This document shows positions 44,292 through 51,629 of a DNA stretch of 64,000 nucleotides, piece by piece. The DNA is from Candidatus Muiribacterium halophilum (GTDB lineage: Bacteria; Muiribacteriota; Muiribacteriia; Muiribacteriales; Muiribacteriaceae), in contig JALOAD010000011.1 of assembly GCA_023228995.1 (NCBI GenBank), forward strand, positions 16,845 to 80,844, written 5' to 3'. Positions within the stretch are counted from its first letter, which is position 1; each line of letters starts with the position of its first letter. A model generated the notes under the pieces. It was not told the origin of the DNA, made no database searches, and saw nothing but the letters and a program-made list of their open reading frames with translations. A program made the translations under genes and the position numbers.

Positions 44292-44317
44292 ATCCCGGTA
44301 CTATTCTGATCCGGGAT
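44292..44317. repeat. 26-bp ATCCCGG...CCGGGAT palindrome, copy 4 (inverted)
   Basis: Perfect 7-bp arms, opposite orientation to copies 1-3, followed by a T-rich run (TCTGTTTTTGATTTTTTT) on the plus strand. No plus-strand gene ends nearby; on the minus strand it lies downstream of rng. Confidence 0.85.
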
Positions 44318-44365
44318 CTGTTTTTGATTTTTTTATATTATCAACTTTCTTGTTAAATAAACAGT

Positions 44366-44557
44366 TTAGCTTATGATAAACTGTTCTACATGAAAATCTT
44401 TTTCTGTTCTAATATATATTTTCTTTCGAGTTTCATATTCCATTCTCGACAGATTTACCTCATCCTCACCAATAAGATAAAAACCAACTTCTGGATGAAC
44501 TGAAACAAGCACATTATCTTTTAATGTTTTTCTCGAAAATCTTCTTATATCTCGTCA
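44366..44557 (-). pseudogene. C-terminal domain of RNase E/G, cut off by in-frame TGA
   Basis: Immediately after the TGA (44557-44555) of the rng frame, the same frame stays open for another 62 codons to TAA at 44366. It encodes RDIRRFSRKTLKDNVLVSVH, then PEVGFYLIGEDEVNLSRMEY and ETRKKIYIRTEKDFHVEQF. This matches the C-terminal domain expected of RNase G (R-[DE]-I-R-R ... HP-x-V ... [KR]-I-x-I). Including it, the protein would be about 503 residues, near the RNase G norm; without it, 440. The TGA may be a point mutation (for example from an Arg codon), a readthrough site or a sequencing error. Confidence 0.8.
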
Positions 44558-45877
44558 TACTTTAGAGGAAATTTCCTGTGGAGATAAAACATATCCTTTA
44601 CCTTTACAATAAGGACATGGCTGAGTTATTTGACCTAAAAGGCTTTTTCTAACTCTTTTTCTTGTCATTTCAACAAGTCCAAGCTCGCTTATATCAGATA
44701 TTGTAATTGGCATCTTATCTTTAACACATTCTTCTTTAAGAACTTCAACAAGTTTATTCTGATTTTCTATAATTTTCATATCTATAAAATCAATTATTAT
44801 TATACCACCAATATCTCTTAATCTTAATTGTCTAGCAATTTCCACCGCAGCTTCTAAATTGGTTCTAAAAACTGTCTCTTCAAGTTTTTGACTGTTTCCT
44901 ACATAACTGCCTGTATTAACATCAATAGCTGTTAAAGCTTCTGTTTTCTCAATTATTATATAACCACCGCATTTTAGCTGAACTGTTCTGTTAAGAAGTT
45001 TTTCAATACTTTTTTCAATACTATTTTTTTCAAATAAAGGTTTTGAACCTGAATAATATTTGATTTTACTTATTAATTCTTCTGGTAAAAAATCAAAAAA
45101 ATCTATTATTTTTTGATAATCTTGATACGAATCAATAAGAAATTCATCAATATCATTTAAAAAAATATCTCTAACTAGTTTTAAAACCATTTCAAGATCT
45201 GAATATATAAGACACGGAGCATTGATATTCTGTGCTCTTCTTTCAATTTTTTTCCATAAATTATTAAGAAATCTTATATCTTCTTCAATTTTTTCTTTTT
45301 CCTTAAATCCTGAAACTGTTCGAAGTATTACTCCCATACTATCTGGACAAAGTTCTTTACCTATTTCTTTTAATCTACTTCTTTCCTCTTCATCTGTTAT
45401 TTTTCTTGATACACCTACATGATTTTGATTAGGCATAAGAACAGTATATCTACCAGCAATTGTAAGATGAGCTGTTCCTCTTGCACCTTTTGTTCCAATA
45501 GGTTCTTTTGTAATTTGAACAATTATATCTTCATCAACACTTAATAACTCTTCAATAAAAACTCCGAAATCTTCCAGAGGTTTTTCTGATTCAACTTTAC
45601 TTAATTCTATATCACATTCTTCAAAAATCTCTTCATCTTCTATAAACTCTGGTATATAAACATCTTCTACATGCATAAAAACATCTTTTTCAATTCCTAC
45701 ATCTATAAACGCAGACTGCATACCAGGTAATATATTTCTAACTTTACCTTTATATATATTTCCAACTATTCTTTCGCAATCATCTTTTTCTTCATAATAT
45801 TCACAAAGTCTGCCATCTTCAAGAATTGCAATTCTAATTATATCTATATCTACATTAACAAATATCTGTTTTTTCAA
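44555..45877 (-). CDS. rng: Ribonuclease E/G family endoribonuclease (ends at premature TGA)
   Basis: RNase E/G enzymes cut single-stranded RNA in rRNA maturation and mRNA decay. The S1 domain opens the protein (GNIYKGKVRNILPGMQSAFI, then DVGIEKDVFMHVEDVYIPEF). The catalytic Asp pair is present in ALTAIDVNTGSYVG and IIIIDFIDMK, between them TNLEAAVEIARQLRLRDIGG, and the zinc link is CPYCKGKG. The frame stops at TGA right after LSPQEISSKV, 440 codons in, whereas the coding frame plainly continues (see 44366). The catalytic core is whole but the small C-terminal dimer domain would be lost. It is last in the TIGR03960-TIGR03936-rng arrangement known from other bacteria. Confidence 0.92.
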   Translation of the reverse strand: MKKQIFVNVDIDIIRIAILEDGRLCEYYEEKDDCERIVGNIYKGKVRNILPGMQSAFIDVGIEKDVFMHVEDVYIPEFIEDEEIFEECDIELSKVESEKPLEDFGVFIEELLSVDEDIIVQITKEPIGTKGARGTAHLTIAGRYTVLMPNQNHVGVSRKITDEEERSRLKEIGKELCPDSMGVILRTVSGFKEKEKIEEDIRFLNNLWKKIERRAQNINAPCLIYSDLEMVLKLVRDIFLNDIDEFLIDSYQDYQKIIDFFDFLPEELISKIKYYSGSKPLFEKNSIEKSIEKLLNRTVQLKCGGYIIIEKTEALTAIDVNTGSYVGNSQKLEETVFRTNLEAAVEIARQLRLRDIGGIIIIDFIDMKIIENQNKLVEVLKEECVKDKMPITISDISELGLVEMTRKRVRKSLLGQITQPCPYCKGKGYVLSPQEISSKV

Positions 45878-45920
45878 ATTAATATCCTCACTTGATTACT
45901 CTAATCAAATACTATAACTA

Positions 45921-46436
45921 TTATTTTTTAATAAGTTCTCTTTCTGCTTTAGAAAAACTAATTTCAGATGAAAATCTGCTAAATGAAAATTCTGAAATTG
46001 TATTAAGTATAAGCATATTATGTTCTATTTTATAAGAATTAATACCTTTGAATTCATCAATTTGAAAATCATCATTAATTTTAAAATCAGAAAATCTATA
46101 TATCATAAAATTTATTTGTCTGTTTATTTTTGGAGCATCATTTTTTTCTTTAAAAATATCTAATATTTTTATATTACCATTAAACCATTTATCATTAATA
46201 AGAGTTTTTTCATCAATATTATCTATTGTATAAAACTCTAAATATTCACAAATTGACTCTACTCCGACACTTTTGGCACCAGCGTTTCTTATTTTAGCAT
46301 GTGGATTAAATCCTTCACTAAAAGCTAATTTCAAACCATTTCTTCTAAATGCTCTCTCAAAAAATCTTACAAGTTCAAGATGGGACAATAATCCAGCATT
46401 ATCTTTAAGAATATATTTTATTACATATCTAAACAT
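45921..46436 (-). CDS. TIGR03936 family radical-SAM-associated protein (DUF2344)
   Basis: This 171-residue protein from the ATG at 46436 has the DUF2344 start (FRYVIKYILKDNAGLLSHLE, then FERAFRRNGLKLAFSEGFNP followed by HAKI). The ATG shares its A with the TGA stop of the radical-SAM gene, fixing the start. The family is always found with, or fused to, the TIGR03960 radical-SAM protein, and often next to rng, exactly as here. Its biochemical role is unknown; a link to RNA modification or ribosome biogenesis is suspected only from its neighbours. The C-terminal half is beta-rich and less conserved. Confidence 0.88.
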   Translation of the reverse strand: MFRYVIKYILKDNAGLLSHLELVRFFERAFRRNGLKLAFSEGFNPHAKIRNAGAKSVGVESICEYLEFYTIDNIDEKTLINDKWFNGNIKILDIFKEKNDAPKINRQINFMIYRFSDFKINDDFQIDEFKGINSYKIEHNMLILNTISEFSFSRFSSEISFSKAERELIKK

Positions 46437-48166
46437 CAGCATACTCCACATTTTTTACATGATTTTGTATTACAATCTTCTGTATGAATAGCTTTAGAAG
46501 CTTTATCAAGCTCTTCTGCAAGATATGATTTTTTAACACAAATGTCTATATTATCCCAGTTAAGTTCTGATTCAATATCTATTTCATTAAGATAATCCTT
46601 ATAATCAATATTATTGTCGATAAACGCTTTTTCCCAGCATGAAAATTTAAACATACTAGACCAGCCATCAAATCTCGCACCGTTTTTCCAAGCATCAATA
46701 ATGACATTAGCTAATTTACCATCACCTCTGGAAAAAACACCTTCTAAAACACTAGTTTCAGCATTATGCCATTTTAGTTTAACATTTTTAAATTTAATAT
46801 TTTCTTTTAAATAACCTATTCTCTGTTTTATTTCCTCAATACCAATCATTTTACTCCATTGAAACGGAGTAAATGGTTTTGGTACAAATGTAGAAAAAGC
46901 AACATTAATTGAAGCTCTTCCCTTACCATATTTTTTCGCTATAAAAGAACATTGTTTTACTAATTCAACAGTTTCTTCTAATTCATTTTCTTTTTCAAAA
47001 GGAAGACCAAGCATAAAGTATAATTTAACAGTCATCCAACCTTTGCTAAAAACTTCTTCCATCTTATCAAAAAGTTCTTCTCTTGATATTTTTTTGTTAA
47101 TACAATCCCTAAGATGTTGAGAACCAGCTTCGCATGCAAATGTAAGACCGGTTTTTCTAACTTTAAGTATTTCATCAAGAAGTTTTATAGTTTCTCCGTC
47201 CATTCTTAAAGATGGTAATGATATAGAAACTTTTCTATCTTTATATTTTTCAACTATATGTGATGATAATTCTTTAAGATATGGATAATCACTTGTTGAT
47301 AAAGATGCAAGCGATATTTCTTCATAACCTGTGCTATCAAGTATTTTATCAGATAATTCAATTGTCTTTTCAAGACTTTTAAATCTTAATGGTCGATAAA
47401 TATAACCAGCCTGACAAAATCTACAACCATGCTGGCATCCTCTCATTATTTCAATATATGCTCTATCATGCACTAAAGCACTTACAGGAACTATCCAGTT
47501 TACTGGATACGGAGAATTATCAAAATCTTCAACAATTCTTCTTTTAACTTTTTTAGAATATCCTGGAATATAAACCCCTTCAATTTCTGCACATTTTTGA
47601 AGAATAAGGTTTCTTGATAATTTATTTTTATGTTTTTTAACAACTTCTATAAACTCAACAAGACTTTCTTCAGCTTCTCCAATAAATATAGCATCTGCAA
47701 ATTTTTCTATTATGCTTAAATTATAAAGTGAAGGTCCTCCTGCTATTATAAAAGGATCTTTTTCTTTTCTACCTTCTTTTAAAAACGAAATATCTGAAAG
47801 ATCAAGTATAGTTAACATATTTGTATAAAGAAGTTCATACTGAAAAGAAAATCCAACAATATCAAAGTCTTGAAGTTGATTTTTATACTCTACACTAGTA
47901 ATTTTATCTTTACTTGCTTTTAACATGTTTTCATAATCAGGCATAGGAGCGAATATCCTATCGCAATTAAATCCATCTTTATTTTTTACAATATCATAAA
48001 GTATTCTTATACCAATATTTGACATACCAACTTCATAAGAATCTGGATATGATAAACAAACATTTATATCTTTTTTATCAAAGCTTTTTTCAATAATATT
48101 AAGTTCTACTGGAAAATACCTTGAAGGTTTTTCAACTTTTAATAATTCACTCATAGAATTTTTCAT
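46436..48166 (-). CDS. TIGR03960 family B12-binding-like radical SAM protein
   Basis: A 576-residue protein with an N-terminal Rossmann-like (cobalamin-binding-type) domain (DINVCLSYPDSYEVGMSNIG, then IVGFSFQYELLYTNMLTILD) and a radical SAM core. The [4Fe-4S] cluster motif is IMRGCQHGCRFCQAGYIYRP (C-x3-C-x2-C), followed by the SAM-binding barrel (SYLSLPSLRMDGE-like, LTFACEAGSQHLRD). The C-terminus has a Cys-rich tail (CNTKSCKKCGVC) that may bind a second metal cluster. It lies upstream of the DUF2344 gene with a 1-bp stop/start overlap. The substrate is unknown. An N-terminal 20-bp overlap with the nitroreductase gene suggests coupling. Confidence 0.9.
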   Translation of the reverse strand: MKNSMSELLKVEKPSRYFPVELNIIEKSFDKKDINVCLSYPDSYEVGMSNIGIRILYDIVKNKDGFNCDRIFAPMPDYENMLKASKDKITSVEYKNQLQDFDIVGFSFQYELLYTNMLTILDLSDISFLKEGRKEKDPFIIAGGPSLYNLSIIEKFADAIFIGEAEESLVEFIEVVKKHKNKLSRNLILQKCAEIEGVYIPGYSKKVKRRIVEDFDNSPYPVNWIVPVSALVHDRAYIEIMRGCQHGCRFCQAGYIYRPLRFKSLEKTIELSDKILDSTGYEEISLASLSTSDYPYLKELSSHIVEKYKDRKVSISLPSLRMDGETIKLLDEILKVRKTGLTFACEAGSQHLRDCINKKISREELFDKMEEVFSKGWMTVKLYFMLGLPFEKENELEETVELVKQCSFIAKKYGKGRASINVAFSTFVPKPFTPFQWSKMIGIEEIKQRIGYLKENIKFKNVKLKWHNAETSVLEGVFSRGDGKLANVIIDAWKNGARFDGWSSMFKFSCWEKAFIDNNIDYKDYLNEIDIESELNWDNIDICVKKSYLAEELDKASKAIHTEDCNTKSCKKCGVC

Positions 48167-48665
48167 AGCATACTATATCTTCCTGTTTTAGTCTTGTTTT
48201 TATACTTTGTTCATTTGAATAACCAACTGTTAAAATAGATACTACCATAATGTTTTCTGGAATTTCTAGAATATCTTTTACATCATCTTCATAAAATGCT
48301 CCAATCCAGCATGTATCGAGTCCAACTTCTTTAGCTACAAGCATTGCTTGGGTAAGAGCTATAGATACATCGCAAGTAACACTGTTCCAGTAACCTCCCA
48401 TAGCAGTATAAGCTTTTTCAGGATATCCACAACCAACTATAAGAAGCTGTGCTTCACCAACAGAAACTTGACCTTTACAAGCTTTTTTCATTTTTTGTTT
48501 AATTTCATCTGTTTTAACCAAAATAAATTTCCATGGTTGAGTGTTTTTACCTGAAGGAGCTAATCTTAATGCTTCTATTATCTTATTTTCTTTTTCTATT
48601 TCAATTTTTTTATCAGTATATTTTCTAGCCGAGAATCTCTTTTCAATAATTTCAATTAATTCCAT
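48147..48665 (-). CDS. Nitroreductase family protein
   Basis: This 172-residue FMN-dependent oxidoreductase begins with the classical RFSARKYTDKKIEIE and LRLAPSGKNTQPWKFILVK, whose Ser, Asn and Gln contact the flavin. Other blocks: GGYWNSVTCDVSIALTQAML then EVGLDTCWIGAF, and the end EIPENIMVVSILTVGYSNE. The length is short, as in the minimal NADH oxidase/nitroreductase group. The substrate is not assignable. It lies between a DUF493-like gene (14-bp overlap) and the radical-SAM gene (20-bp overlap). Confidence 0.88.
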   Translation of the reverse strand: MELIEIIEKRFSARKYTDKKIEIEKENKIIEALRLAPSGKNTQPWKFILVKTDEIKQKMKKACKGQVSVGEAQLLIVGCGYPEKAYTAMGGYWNSVTCDVSIALTQAMLVAKEVGLDTCWIGAFYEDDVKDILEIPENIMVVSILTVGYSNEQSIKTRLKQEDIVCYEKFYE

Positions 48666-48939
48666 TTTTCTCCCCTGGTTTTACAACCGAATAGTAATTA
48701 AAGATTCCTTTTTGTGCATAGATTAATTTATTTAAAAAATCAGCTCTTTCTTCACTTTCTATACAAAAATCAAATGTAATTGATATATATTTACCTTTAG
48801 AGCTTTCAATAAATGTAAATATAGGATTTTCGTTAAGAAAACTTTCTTTTTGTAATTTTTTAATAAAATCTTCTTGGTCAAAACTCTCTTTTTTAAATAT
48901 AATTTTGTAAATAAAATTGTCTGGATATAGATTGTTCAT
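48652..48939 (-). CDS. DUF493/YbeD-like small protein
   Basis: The 95-residue protein has the alpha/beta layout of the DUF493 family: a start with LYPDNFIYKIIFKKESF (cf. the family's YP-x-x-F-x-x-K), then an acidic helix, and the marker ESSKGKYISITFDFCIESEE (S-x-G-K-Y-x-S), ending in a helix and YY. The family's function is not known in detail; E. coli YbeD has an ACT-like fold. A -10/-35 promoter pair places transcription start about at the ATG (see 48947) and no ribosome site is seen, so it may be leaderless. It heads the operon that ends in rng. Confidence 0.72.
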   Translation of the reverse strand: MNNLYPDNFIYKIIFKKESFDQEDFIKKLQKESFLNENPIFTFIESSKGKYISITFDFCIESEERADFLNKLIYAQKGIFNYYSVVKPGEKNGIN

Positions 48940-48946
48940 AAAAGAT

Positions 48947-48975
48947 ATATTAACTAAAACTTCTTATTTTTTCAA
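48947..48975 (-). promoter_or_regulatory. Promoter directly abutting the DUF493-like start codon
   Basis: On the minus strand TTGAAA (48975-48970) and TAATAT (48952-48947) are 17 bases apart. Transcription would begin near 48939-48940, which is the ATG itself, and no Shine-Dalgarno can fit. This suggests a leaderless mRNA. Confidence 0.5.
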
Positions 48976-49027
48976 TAAATGTGTTAGAATTAATATAAAC
49001 ACACTTTATAACAGGTCTGGAGGATTT

Positions 49028-49789
49028 ATGAAAAAACTAATAACTATGTTTATTTTTTTACTCTGCTTAACACTTTCTTCTATTGCTTGCCCAAGTTATA
49101 CACTTGTTGACAAAACCCCAGAAGAACTTGAAAGTGAATTTAATGAGCTAATATCAATTCTTGATAATGATTTTTTATTATTAAAAGAAAATTTTGGTGC
49201 TCATTCTTATATTGAATTTAAAAATCTTATTTCTAATTGGATGACTCTTTATACAAAATATGAATGCTGGCTTGATGTGACTGAAAAAAAACTCGCAAAA
49301 ACTCCAATGCCAAAAAACAGAAAATGGTTTGAAGAATTAAAAGATATAAGTATTAATCTAGGTCAAGCTATAATAAAATTTAATGAAAAAGATTATATTC
49401 ATGCAAGAAAAATATTTTTAAAATCTTATAATGAATTTATATTAACTTTTAAATCAAATAAATATAAACAAGAAAAAGAAATGATTGAATTTTATGTAGA
49501 ATTCATTAAAAGTAGCAAATGGAATGAACTTATTACTTATCATAGAGATAATGAAAAAAAACTTTTAGAAGTTCAAAATTATATTAAAGAAAAAGCTAAA
49601 ACAAAAATATTAAAAGATTATTACACAAAATTTAATTCATTTTATAAAAAACTTGAACAATCCATTGACAATGAAGAAAAATTGAATTATACAAAAGATG
49701 AATTGCTTCAACTTATAAATAATTTTACTTTTTACAGATACGAAAATATAGAAGCAATTAAAAAAATGTGGTCAGAGGAATTTCAATGA
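49028..49789 (+). CDS. Exported helical protein, unrecognised
   Basis: The open frame begins earlier (48917), but the ATG at 49028 follows GGAGG and is followed directly by a signal peptide ([20 protein letters not shown]). The Cys at about residue 21 could be a weak lipobox (S-I-A-C). The 253-residue product is then wholly helical with conserved-looking Trp ([28 protein letters not shown]) and Lys/Glu-rich helices, in the manner of periplasmic bundle proteins. No family is recognised. It overlaps panD as ATGA, so it is coupled to that biosynthetic gene for no obvious reason. Confidence 0.72.
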   Translation: MKKLITMFIFLLCLTLSSIACPSYTLVDKTPEELESEFNELISILDNDFLLLKENFGAHSYIEFKNLISNWMTLYTKYECWLDVTEKKLAKTPMPKNRKWFEELKDISINLGQAIIKFNEKDYIHARKIFLKSYNEFILTFKSNKYKQEKEMIEFYVEFIKSSKWNELITYHRDNEKKLLEVQNYIKEKAKTKILKDYYTKFNSFYKKLEQSIDNEEKLNYTKDELLQLINNFTFYRYENIEAIKKMWSEEFQ

Positions 49790-50133
49790 GAACAATGTTA
49801 AATGCTAAAATTCACAGAGCAACAATAACAGAATGCGATCTTCACTATGAAGGAAGTCTTTCGATAGATTTAGATCTTTTAAAAGCAGCTGATATTTTAC
49901 CTAATGAACAAGTTCATGTGTTAAATTGTAATAACGGAGCAAGATTTACTACTTATGCTATTGCTGCAAAACCTGGTTCTGGTAAAATCGGATTAAACGG
50001 AGCTGCTGCTAGACTTGGAGAAAATGGTGACATAGTAATTATTGTAACCTATAAATCAGTTAAGAGTGAAGATTTATTAAGGCATAAACCAAAAATTGTA
50101 TTATTAGATGAAAAAAATTCTATAAAACAATAA
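49786..50133 (+). CDS. panD: Aspartate 1-decarboxylase proenzyme
   Basis: PanD makes beta-alanine from aspartate for pantothenate and CoA. The ATG at 49786 overlaps the upstream stop as ATGA and follows AGAGG; the product is 115 residues, as expected. The family start [20 protein letters not shown] is followed by YEGSLSID; cleavage between Gly24 and Ser25 makes the pyruvoyl cofactor. Further blocks are [18 protein letters not shown] and [20 protein letters not shown]. No PanM-type maturation factor is seen. CoA biosynthesis is continued elsewhere in the window by coaE. Confidence 0.95.
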   Translation: MRTMLNAKIHRATITECDLHYEGSLSIDLDLLKAADILPNEQVHVLNCNNGARFTTYAIAAKPGSGKIGLNGAAARLGENGDIVIIVTYKSVKSEDLLRHKPKIVLLDEKNSIKQ

Positions 50134-50263
50134 AATGTTTTTGTATTTTATAATTTATACTAATTGATTACTCTTATTAAGTAAATAAAAATCAATATAA
50201 TGTCATACCAAAGAAATTTTTATATAAAAAAATGTAATCATGGTTTAATTCTGAATTTTTATC

Positions 50264-50289
50264 ATCCTGATATGCTTCTGAGTCGGGAT
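50264..50289. repeat. Degenerate copy 5 of the 26-bp palindrome
   Basis: ATCCTGA...GTCGGGAT with flanks (TTTGTTCTTGTTTTTTTTAT) that line up with copy 4 at 44292. It lies on the plus strand downstream of panD, and in that position could act as its terminator. The rest of the 50134-50312 gap shows nothing else. Confidence 0.6.
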
Positions 50290-50312
50290 TTGTTCTTGTT
50301 TTTTTTATATTA

Positions 50313-51629
50313 TCAATTTTCTTTTAATAAATTCTCAATAATAAGCTCTCTAAAACTTTTTTCTGAAACAATGATATTTTGTAAATTATATTTATCTTTA
50401 AGCCTCTCAAAAACATAAGAATTTGTAACTACTTTATATGTTTTGTCCCTTGATATATTTTCTTTAACCAAAAGTCTTTCAGATAAAATCACATTACCTT
50501 TTGCTGAAAACATAACAGCTTTATCTTCCCAAGGAAACACCTTATATATATCTCTAAATGTAACATTTCCTGCTTTAATACCATTTCTTATGCTAGATTT
50601 GTTAATAACACATATATCTGATTTTGTTATTTTTCTAACATTATCAGTAAGAAAATAATATAAAGTATCGCTACTTTTTTTCATTTCCTTTTTAACAACT
50701 GTAATCTGAGTATTTATATAATCTCTAACCTGAGAATGATATTTTTCAATTATACCTGCAATTTCAGGATCTTCATCTGCAACATCTGAATTAACGCTTA
50801 ATAATTTATAATCTTTAAATTCAATTTTATTATCTTTAATATCAAACAAAACATGTCCAAGATATTGTAAATATGCACCTGCATGAAATATCAAAGTATC
50901 TCCAGATTTTACAGGATTTTTTAAAACAGAATGAGAATGACCGCCAATTATAATATCTGGGGAAAACTTTTTAGCCATTATTTTATCTTTTTCCAAGCCC
51001 ATATGATTAATAAAAATTATATAATCAACTTTTTTTTCCTTTAATTTTTCAACATAATGAGAAGCAATCTGAAAAGGATCAACAATATTTATATTACCTT
51101 TTTTTATTATTTCTTTATTATATCCACCTTCTCTTGTAAGAAAAGCAAGAAAACCAATTTTCACACCATTTATATCTAAAATATAGCTTTCTTCAAATAC
51201 ATTTAAATATGAATTTGAATCCACAACATTTGTATTTAATGTAATAAAATTAGATTCACTACAATATTTTTTTAATGTATTTACTGAAAATTTAAAATCA
51301 TGATTCCCTGGAGTAAATATTGAATATTTAACTTTATTCATCCATTCAATTTGAGGCTTTCCATCAAATGAATCAGTAACATAAGAACCATCAAATATAT
51401 CACCACAACTTATTAAAATATTATTTTTATAAATTTCTGCATTTTTTCTGTATAAATCAGATATATATGCTGCACCTCCAGATTTTTTTAAGCTTTTTGT
51501 ATAAAGATCTTTTCTTATAACTTCAGGAATTACTCCACCATGAGAATCACCTGTAAAAAAAATCGAAAATTCCTCACAGTTTACAAATACAGTAAAAAAA
51601 TATAATAATATTAAAAAAAACTTTTTCAG
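50313..51629 (-). CDS. Exported 5'-nucleotidase (UshA family), CTG start
   Basis: From 51341 a Met-started frame gives only 342 residues and lacks the first metal block. The same frame is open upstream to 51629 and encodes a signal peptide (KKFFLILLYFFTVFVNC) and FTGDSHGGVIPEV, the first D-x-H metal site, then SCGDIFDGSY. Later blocks GNHDF, INHMGLEKD and GGHSHS complete the calcineurin-like site, and a UshA-type C-terminal substrate domain follows. No ATG, GTG or TTG fits this N-terminus; a CTG at 51629 overlaps the preceding TGA as CTGA and follows AAAGGGA by 8 bases. The product would be 438 residues. It probably hydrolyses nucleotides in the periplasm. Confidence 0.85.
   Translation of the reverse strand: MKKFFLILLYFFTVFVNCEEFSIFFTGDSHGGVIPEVIRKDLYTKSLKKSGGAAYISDLYRKNAEIYKNNILISCGDIFDGSYVTDSFDGKPQIEWMNKVKYSIFTPGNHDFKFSVNTLKKYCSESNFITLNTNVVDSNSYLNVFEESYILDINGVKIGFLAFLTREGGYNKEIIKKGNINIVDPFQIASHYVEKLKEKKVDYIIFINHMGLEKDKIMAKKFSPDIIIGGHSHSVLKNPVKSGDTLIFHAGAYLQYLGHVLFDIKDNKIEFKDYKLLSVNSDVADEDPEIAGIIEKYHSQVRDYINTQITVVKKEMKKSSDTLYYFLTDNVRKITKSDICVINKSSIRNGIKAGNVTFRDIYKVFPWEDKAVMFSAKGNVILSERLLVKENISRDKTYKVVTNSYVFERLKDKYNLQNIIVSEKSFRELIIENLLKEN

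Noticed and set aside
44161-44376. 71-codon plus-strand ORF in the hairpin array
   Set aside because: It runs through several perfect hairpins, has no ribosome site, and its peptide has no coherent composition.
44366-44557. Genome-wide TGA recoding (for example to Trp or Gly)
   Set aside because: TGA ends many normal-length genes here, several as ATGA overlaps, and Trp is coded by TGG throughout, so TGA is a stop in this genome.
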